Positions 57,271-64,000 of a DNA stretch of 64,000 nt are shown here, piece by piece. The notes below the pieces were generated by a model. It did not search any database, was not told the DNA's origin, and saw only the letters and a list, made by a program, of their open reading frames with translations. Numbering within the stretch: the stretch's first letter is position 1; each line of letters begins with the position of its first letter. The DNA is taken from the NCBI GenBank assembly GCA_032433765.1, contig JAVIAB010000073.1:66024205-66088204 (forward strand). The letters are read 5' to 3'. This DNA is from Megaustenia siamemsis (taxonomy: Eukaryota; Mollusca; Gastropoda; Stylommatophora; Ariophantidae). Made by a program: the position numbers and the translations under genes.

Positions 57271-57586
57271 ATCTATCTATTGACCTTTCGAGCCATAGCC
57301 GGCCCATAGGGCATAGACCAAGATACCCCTTCTCTTATCAAAACTTTGTTCTAGCAGTTTTTAATCCTTTTAAAGGTATTTTATAAAATCTCGCCATTTG
57401 TCTCTGTTCTGTGCAATCACTCTATCTCATTGAGGGGCTGATTCCTGCTGCTCTTGCCTCTCTCATCAATGTTCTTCTCAGTGTCTCTCTGGATCTTCCT
57501 CTTTTCCTCTTACCTGTTGTTTCCCATATGAGGGCTTGCTTTGCTATTCGGTTATTATCTCTTCTCATCACAGGTCCAACATGATA
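57271..57586 (-). mobile_element. Family A RTE-like LINE, 5' truncated, with 14-bp TSD
   Basis: Minus-strand copy with the (ATAG)n tail, the GGCTCGAAAGGTCAATAG end and the QNRDKWRD..MRRDN codons, cut in the VMRRDNN region. TTTTTGTCATATCT is found at 57,257-57,270 and 57,587-57,600. Confidence 0.92.
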
Positions 57587-57959
57587 TTTTTGTCATATCT
57601 TTAGCTTCATTCTCTGTTATTTACATTTACTTATTTTTCTCTTAATTTTGTGCTGTCATGCATTTCCATTTCCCCTCCCTGCTCCATGTATATTTTTATA
57701 TTCAACACACCAATAACTCAATTGTTCAGTCAGAATATAGTTTATCATATATGTTTTCTCTAAGTATGCACATACTCATATTGATGTAATTAATTAATCT
57801 TAATAATTTTGTTAGCACTATAAATGGTCAGTTCAAAGTTGTCTACTTGGTTTCTCCAGTATAATTGATCATTGTTCCAGTGGACAAACAAAAGCAATTT
57901 GATTATTTTCATCAGAAAATAAAAGGCTGATACATTATCATTCACTACATTATCTGTCA

Positions 57960-58710
57960 CACACAATCATGGTTTACGTCACATTGAGTGCTATTCAATG
58001 ACCGACATTGGAATTGTTTGACACAAGTTATTTACATACTGAAACGCATTAATGTGGGCTGCTCCGTCAAGTCGACCGAAGATTTTCCTCTTTGGGGAAT
58101 TTGCACCGTGTTTCGTTCGTTGTATGCTAACCATAGGACCTGTTGTTTGATGTGTGACGGGAATAATTCAACGACTAACTGTGTGTTTATATGTTCGGTT
58201 GGAGTCAAGAACGATGTCCTAACATCATCAAGCGCTATACATTTTTTGTTCTCAATATGACGATCATCATTTTCGGGAGCACGTGAACTTCCGGTATATG
58301 GTGGATAGGCGGCAGGAACCATTGAAGACTATGTCTGAAAAGTGTTCCTTGTTGCAATTTTCTCATATTCCAAGTCCGGCTTGTTGCAGGGGCTACTGAG
58401 TTAAGTGCTCTGTGCGCACCGTGAACTGTGTGTCTCATCCATTTTGATCATGTTTCGATATTCCAATTGTTTACGATGAATGATGATATCGTATGACAGG
58501 GAACAGTTGGCTGTGTTCACTTTCTGCGCTGTTTCACCTTATGTCTTTTGGCGTGTGCTGAGACTTCTACGATGGGGACTACAGTTACCTTTCTTTGTTT
58601 GGGAGATGAGTTAGTAATTCGGATGATTCCACTGGCAAGGGCGGTTAAGCGATTATGGATTTTAATTTGTTTGCAGTGATACCGAGGCCTTCCATAACCA
58701 ATAACCAATA
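57960..58710 (+). repeat. GC-richer dispersed repeat, longest copy
   Basis: A ~750-bp block richer in GC and CpG than its surroundings. Its last ~340 bp (58,370-58,710) recur inverted at 61,905-62,240, and its extreme end GATTTTAATTTGTTTGCAGT recurs at 34,995-35,070. All three copies share the same end, as expected for a 5'-truncating retroelement or a terminal repeat. No reading frame or tRNA head was recognised. Confidence 0.65.
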
Positions 58711-58894
58711 ACACAATCATATACAAATAAGAGAGAGAGAGAAATAAGAGAGATAGACATTAATGTCAATTTCATGATTATTTTTGTGCCTGAGAAAAAG
58801 AGAATAGGCATTAATGTACTGCATGGTTAATATTTATATCTTTAAGTTTAAAGTATTTCTAAGTGTATTTATTGATTTTACATCACTTTTACAG

Positions 58895-59050
58895 GTAATT
58901 GTCGAGAAGGTAGTTATATTAGTGGAGATAACTGTACATTATGTGCTAAAGGATCTTACCAAGATAAGCCATGGCAGACCAACTGCACTCAGTGTGGTGA
59001 CCACAGAAACACAGAGAAAGAGGGTGCTACAAGCATTGACATGTGTTTGT
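58895..59050 (+). CDS. Exon 15: EphR-like module 10
   Basis: This 156-bp phase 1-1 exon lies between TTTTACAG and TGTAAGT. It reads NCREGSYISGDNCTLCAKG, SYQDKPWQTNCTQCGDH and RNTEKEGATSIDMCL. All six cysteines are present. Confidence 0.9.
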
Positions 59051-59638
59051 GTAAGTTTTTCTATTTAGGATTTGAAGGAGATAGAATAAAATGTATTGTA
59101 ACATATTTCAAGCCTCATATATTTTTTAAGCTGTATCATTTGTATAGTTCGGTACACATGCATTTAGTCACACAATTTTGATTCTAACTTGCACAAATTG
59201 ATTGTTTCAACATTAGCTGCTCAGTAATAAACTCACATGGACACTTTCAGTTCAATACACAGTGCTCCTAACTTTACTAATGAGTGTTAATTTCAAATGG
59301 TCTGCTATTTTTTCAGATTTATCATGATTGCATATTTACATGTAAAGATCTCTTCTGCTTTCATGCTGGCCACCAACTGCACATTAAACTTCATCAGCCA
59401 TCGTTGTTCACTCATGTAGCATCCCAGTCATATTTTGTGTGTGTATACATCCATTTCTGTTTCTTTCCTGCATATTGACCCACTTCCATTTATTGTCATT
59501 ATTGATTTCATTAAGCACACTAAAAATGTATTTCCTTCAGTGGCCAGAAGCTATAGAAAGCTTAAGTAAATTGCATACAGTCTATCAGAAACTACTAATC
59601 TTACTAATCTGTAATCAATTTTTTTTCTTTCTGCTCAG
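59051..59638. other. Intron 15 sequence, nothing seen
   Basis: T-rich; no features. Confidence 0.4.
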
Positions 59639-59818
59639 TGAGCTGTCGAGCAGGTACAGAGAATAATGGAGTCAACACTACATGTGATCCATGTCATGTA
59701 GGATACTACAAAGATAAGGAAGCAGCTGTCAAATGTACACCATGTGCTAACTTCTCAGAGAATGACATCCGTATCTCAGCATCCACTGGTGCAACAAACA
59801 TCTCTAATTGTACAAAAT
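59639..59818 (+). CDS. Exon 16: EphR-like module 11 (last exon seen)
   Basis: This 180-bp phase 1-1 exon lies between CTGCTCAG and TGTAAGA. It reads SCRAGTENNGVNTTCDPCHV, GYYKDKEAAVKCTPCANF, then DIRISASTGATNISNCTK. It is the longest module exon because of an insertion before the STGATNIS motif. No further module is visible to the end of the window, so the gene either continues beyond 64 kb or ends in exons that cannot be recognised. Confidence 0.9.
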
Positions 59819-60742
59819 GTAAGAGTGTTGAGATCAGTTTTCCCTGTTGTTCTCCAACATGAGTCATTGCCATAAGATGTTTGGGTTGGACAATGGCCGT
59901 TAGTTGTAAAAGATATCATGAATCAGATAGCTTAGTGAACCTGTAGATGTACATAATAACTCTGGTGTTTTTCACAGGGCCTTGTTTTCAATATAATAAT
60001 GATTACTTAGTTCTGCTTTCTAGGAAAATTCAGTGAGCAATTTGCAACACAAATTATGACAGCTCAGTGACAGGGACTATCCCAAAATGTTGTAAAAAAG
60101 ACATCAAAATTCTTGTTACTATTGCATGTTTTTACTTTTCTGAGAAAAAAACAACTATCTGGACTAATAATTTAACATTCTGTTCATCGTTCTGTGAAGA
60201 TTCACTAGTCACCATAGTCATGGTCAATTGCGACCATTGCTGGTAAAAAGTCAGCATGACCTACAAATTTAAATATGATTATGAGATCACTGAACAGCAC
60301 AAAGTTTCAAAATAAAATCTTTAAAAACAACGAAGGTGACATTTCGTTTACATTTAAATGATGTCTTTGTGCCGCATGGTTATTTTTTTTTAAAGCATTA
60401 ATTCTTTTTTCCAATAACGCAGTAGGAGTACTAGATCTCTGGGTTGGGTTAATTTTCCGCATTTACGAAAATTAGGAATCAGCAATATTATTAAAATCTG
60501 TTTCAAGTGTTTGCAGATAATGTATTTTAAGAAACATTCAGGAACTATATTTTACAGAATGTATAATGATGACATCATTGTTTTTTTTAATCATCTGTAT
60601 ACTGCCCTAAAGGCACTAAAACAAGGGACACAACTAAAAGATCAGTAGCAAGGCACCATGTTGTACTTAGGCATCAGTTTGGTGTACAAATTCATTTTAG
60701 TACTTTTTTTTGGTTCAGTTTAATTGCTTAGGGTTAATATTA
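59819..60742. other. Sequence after exon 16, nothing recognised
   Basis: No additional module exon, transmembrane exon or polyadenylation context could be supported. Confidence 0.4.
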
Positions 60743-60746
60743 TTAA

Positions 60747-61886
60747 CTCCTTCACTACCAGACTTTATTAAAAAAAAGTACCACCCTCTCCCAGATACAA
60801 AAATAAGGACAATAATGTGTATATTCTTATACACATGTATTCTTTAGAGAGACATATCTCTAAATCTACTGCACCTACATGCTCATTTTATATGTTTGTC
60901 GAATCAAATGCATGGAAATTTTAATATATAAACATTATGTGTGGTGATTTATTAATAAGTAAATGAAGAAAAGATGTGTTTTTTTATGAGGAAAAATGGA
61001 AAAACCTTTGAATGTTTTTATTCTTCTGTCTGCTGCATATGTCTTTAAAAAAGTCACAACAAAGACATAATATATTTAACAATCTATCTATCTATCTATT
61101 GACCTTTCGAGCCGTTGCCGGCCCATAGGGCATAGACCAAGATACACCTTCTCATATCTGAATTTTTGTTCTAGCAGTTTTCTTTTAAAGATTTTTTATC
61201 AAATCTCGCCATTTGTCTCTGTTCTGTGCAAGCAGCTCTATCTCGTTGAGGGAGCCGAATCCTATATTTAACAATATATGAACTTTATTTACTTTTTTAT
61301 TTTTTACAATAAATTCTTAAAAACCTCCTCGTTCATACAAGAAGGCACATATTGTGCTTCTCAGCCACACCCCCTTCCACTCCTACCACCTCGTGATCGA
61401 ACTTCATGAAGATTTTGTATACCACAACCTAATGGAGGAATTATTCCAGTGTGAATAGACTGTGTATCTGCTCTGACAGTAGTTCCATTTGTAGGGCTCG
61501 GTTGTACATAAATAGAGCAACTGACACTACTGACAGGCACTGTTATGGCTCTAGAACTTGACAAAACAGTAGTAACACACTTACTGTTACTCTAAAATGT
61601 TAAATTCCTCTTCTGAAGGCATATACAAAATATCAGAGTAATCCAAATCCATCTTCTCACTATCTGAATCACAAAAAGTTTCTTCATTCACGGTTATTTT
61701 ACAACATTCATCAGCAGAAAATAAAATCGCTTTCCATCTGACCCCATTTTTCGTGAAAATGCTGATAAGGCCCTTAAAATCACTATTTTACTACATTTTT
61801 CTGAATACAGCCGAAGAAACCTGCGATAGAAGGGATATAATTGAGAAATGTCATGTTAAAAAGTACTGGTTACATTCGTTAGTATG
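60747..61886 (-). mobile_element. Possible piggyBac-like remnant
   Basis: The block is bounded by TTAA on both sides (60,743-60,746 and 61,887-61,890). The left edge reads CTCCTTCACTACCAG, similar to piggyBac-type termini (C/T-rich, CTACC). The right edge is only weakly its inverse. Inside, the minus strand at about 61,730-61,600 has an acidic stretch DSDSEKMDLDYSDILYMPSE, reminiscent of piggyBac transposase N-termini. No catalytic region remains. A family A LINE (61,084-61,262) is nested in it. Confidence 0.35.
61084..61262 (-). mobile_element. Family A RTE-like LINE, very short copy with 13-bp TSD
   Basis: Only the last ~180 bp of the family plus the (ATAG)n tail is present. TATATTTAACAAT at 61,071-61,083 and 61,263-61,275 is an exact duplication. 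Confidence 0.92.
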
Positions 61887-61904
61887 TTAACCTCAGATGG
61901 TAGA

Positions 61905-62240
61905 TGGACAACAGAGGTTATGGTTATGGAAGACCCTGGTATCACTGCAAACAAATTAAAATCCATTATTGCTCAACCACCCGTGCCAGTGGAATCATTT
62001 GAATTAATATCTCATCTCTCAAACAAAGAAAGGTAGCTGCAGTCCCCATTATAACAGTCTCAGCACACACCAAAAGACATAGGCGAAACTGCACATAAAG
62101 TGAACACAGTCATCTGTTCCCCTTCATACGATATCATCATTCATTGTAAGCAATCGGAATATTGAACACAATCCGGATGAAACACAGCTCACGGTGTGCA
62201 CAGAGCACTTAACTCAGTAGCTCTGACAGCAAGCCGGAAA
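61905..62240 (-). repeat. Inverted, truncated copy of the 58-kb dispersed repeat
   Basis: Reverse complement of 58,370-58,710, from GGTTATGGTTATGGAAGACC to the GAGCACTTAACTCAGTAGC end, with moderate divergence. Confidence 0.75.
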
Positions 62241-62644
62241 AAAATAATTAATTTTAATAATAAAAATAATTATAATTAAGCATAACTAATGGTAATTATC
62301 AGTAGTAATGAATGTGAGATCTATACTCTCTGTGTTTGTGTACACACTCTACAACATTTACAGCACATAGATTGACATAATATTATAAACAGTGTTGCAC
62401 CAAATGAATTAAACACTTCACTCAATAAACCATACAGAACATGAGTAAATAAATCACTCTGAATTTTACACATAATTTTATACTTAATTGACAAAATAAG
62501 CAATTAGTACCATTACTAAATGCATCCTACAGAGCTTCAATTAATATTTTATAATTTAAAATATATTTTACAGAACTTCATAAAAATAAATAATCTAGAC
62601 CTTCATAAGGTATATAATTAAAAAAAAAAATTTCTTGAGTTTAA
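62241..62644. other. AT-rich sequence, nothing seen
   Basis: No features beyond poly-A and AAT-type low complexity. Confidence 0.45.
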
Positions 62645-62645
62645 A

Positions 62646-63022
62646 TCATCATCATCATGTGTTGGCGTAGGCAATCATGTTTTTCCACAATATTCTATCT
62701 ACAGTGCATCGTATCATTTCTGTTGTTGACTGTTGTCCATGCCATGACACCAAGCTATCCAGTATTTTCTCTCTTTGTCATCCGCAATCTCTTTTCCTTT
62801 TATTTTGCTAGTTGTAACCAAGTATTCCAACTTTCCTCTTTTCATGATGTGCCAAAAAAATGTTGATTGTTTCTTTCTGATGTTTTTTAGGAGTTCCCTT
62901 TTTGTGTTGTCCTCTTTGAGAACTTCCTCATTTGTCTTTTTAGCTGTCCAGGGAACTTTCAACATTCTTCTGAGAAATCCCATCTCTGTGGCCTCTAATC
63001 ATCTTTCATTTGTTTGTCTACT
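62646..63022 (-). mobile_element. Family B RTE-like LINE, 5' truncated
   Basis: Minus-strand copy from the CATCATCATCAT tail through SLVSWHGMDNSQQQK-type codons to GFLRRMLKVPWTAKKTNEEV. It is closest to the copy at 40,162. No TSD recognised. Confidence 0.9.
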
Positions 63023-63133
63023 TACTTTGTTGGTCTAATTACTTAATAAATTGTATTAAATAAATATAATATAAATATAACATTTTGGTGAGAAAGTTTC
63101 AATTATATTGTTGTGGCAACTATCACACAAAAG

Positions 63134-63325
63134 CTACTTTAATAAGCTTTTAATAAAGTTGTGGAAATCCTCCAGACTAATGTAGCCTTCTGGGTCTTTG
63201 GTAATTTGGCAGATAAGTGTCTGCAAAACTTCATTATCAGCTGATAGTTGAAAATGTTTGCAGTGGTCTCTTAGGTTCTTCATGCTGATGAAGCCAGTGC
63301 GATCATTACCATACTTGAGGAACAT
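63134..63325 (-). CDS. Terminal exon of an EF-hand-like protein (partial)
   Basis: The minus strand encodes 63 residues ending in TAG. It contains two helix-loop-helix-like stretches: KYGNDRTGFISMKNLRDHC, and ITKDPEGYISLEDFHNFIKS at the C-terminus. Both keep the central G-x-I of an EF-hand loop but lack several acidic ligand positions, so calcium binding is doubtful. Directly upstream (plus 63326-63327) an AG fits an intron acceptor, so this is probably the last exon rather than a whole gene. It runs opposite to the EphR-module gene. The earlier exons are not in the window. Confidence 0.55.
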   Translation of the reverse strand: MFLKYGNDRTGFISMKNLRDHCKHFQLSADNEVLQTLICQITKDPEGYISLEDFHNFIKSLLK

Positions 63326-63365
63326 CTAATAAATTCTAAACTTGTCTGTGATAGCTTCCTTGTTA

Positions 63366-63900
63366 TCAACAGAGGTGAGATGCAGAATGGCTCAGGCAAA
63401 TGCAGCTTTCCAAAAAATGAGGAAGATATTGTGCAATCCATTTTGACAATAGAAACAAGAAAAATTGTTCTTATATGTTATGTAGATCCAGTCTTAACAT
63501 ATGGATGTGAATCATGGACAATAGACAAGAAAATCACTGGAGGCTGTAGAAATTTGGTTTTACAGAAGAATGTGGAGAATACAAAGGACAGCTAAGAAGA
63601 GTAATAAAAACATTCTGAAAGAGGCCAAAGTGAAAAGAGAGCCAATTTCCAATATAAGGAAGAAATAATCATAATTTTTTAGCCATGTAATAAGAAGGTA
63701 ACAGCTGGAATATATTATAACAATTGGGAAAGTTGAGGGATAAAGAGATAGAGGGAAGCCAAGAGAAAAGATACCAGACAGCTAAAGAGAATGGCTTGGC
63801 AGAAGTCAACAACAGAAATGATAAATAACTGTCAAGATCGAAAGTTGTGGAGAGACATAATCACTTACACCAGCAGGCATGGTACTTGATGATGATGATG
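63366..63900 (+). mobile_element. Family B RTE-like LINE, 5' truncated
   Basis: The plus strand starts at CAGAGGTGAGATGCAGAATG, encodes ILTIETRKIVLICYVDPVLT and YGCESWTIDKKIT in one frame, then broken frames to GATGATGATGATGA. It lies just upstream of the EF-hand exon on the opposite strand. Confidence 0.88.
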
Positions 63901-64000
63901 ACATTCCTCAATAAATAAACAATAAGGGTTTAGATGAGTGACATGATATCTCATCTTTAAATTCTTTAAGATATCTTTATCAATTTTTAATTCATTCAAC

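Larger units (their letters stand above)
3129..59818 (+). other. Gene span: multi-exon secreted/receptor-type protein with tandem EphR-like modules (partial)
   Basis: Sixteen exons on the plus strand can be chained with AG acceptors, GT donors and matching phases at all 15 junctions (1-1, 0-0, 2-2, 0-0, then 1-1 throughout). The order is a sushi-like exon, four linker exons, then eleven ephrin-receptor-like (GCC2/GCC3-type) cysteine modules with one exon per module. Such modules occur in extracellular proteins of the SVEP1 and SCUBE type; no exact orthologue can be named from sequence alone. No signal peptide, transmembrane segment, start or stop codon is visible, so both ends lie outside the window or in unrecognised exons. 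Introns range from 205 bp to about 12.5 kb and are filled with retrotransposons. Confidence 0.85.

Noticed and set aside
58032..58438. Possible minus-strand genes in the GC-rich block
   Set aside because: The frames overlap a dispersed repeat and show no recognisable family.

Overview
The window is nuclear DNA from an animal, probably an AT-rich invertebrate. Evidence: GT..AG introns of several kb, exons encoding extracellular cysteine-rich modules, and many 5'-truncated non-LTR retrotransposons, tRNA-derived SINEs and intronic minisatellites. The mix of repeats would suit a lophotrochozoan such as a mollusc, but that is a guess. No bacterial operon, CRISPR array or intact autonomous element was seen.

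The backbone is one plus-strand gene covering at least 3.1-59.8 kb, open at both ends. I can place 16 exons. Exon 1 is sushi-like. Exons 2-5 encode a non-repetitive linker with a dibasic RRKR site. Exons 6-16 each encode one ephrin-receptor-like (GCC2/GCC3-type) cysteine module. All 15 exon junctions match in phase, and every module exon is phase 1-1, so the protein grew by duplication of symmetric exons. Architecturally it resembles SVEP1- or SCUBE-like secreted proteins. Exon 1 and exon 7 each lack one base relative to the frame required by their motifs and splice phases. A separate minus-strand exon at 63.1-63.3 kb ends an EF-hand-like protein.

Almost everything else is mobile DNA in the introns. 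RTE-like LINE families dominate: family A has an (ATAG)n tail, family B a (GATG)n-type tail, and family C is a relative. For ten of these copies I can read 10-14 bp target-site duplications directly. There are also RNase H-bearing jockey/I-type LINE remnants, a composite SINE with two tRNA heads, a pogo/Tigger deletion derivative, a foldback element, a probable LTR, and a possible piggyBac remnant. Three unrelated minisatellites (79 bp, about 32 bp and about 75 bp units) lie in introns.

The most unusual structure is at 28,083-33,906. A ~435-bp unit carrying a full-length tRNA-like segment ending in CCA is repeated about 6.6 times in one orientation and then about 6.7 times inverted, around a 41-bp spacer. 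The whole 5.8 kb block splits the RT gene of a family C LINE and is bounded by a ~12-bp duplication of that LINE's sequence, so it looks as if it was inserted as one unit.
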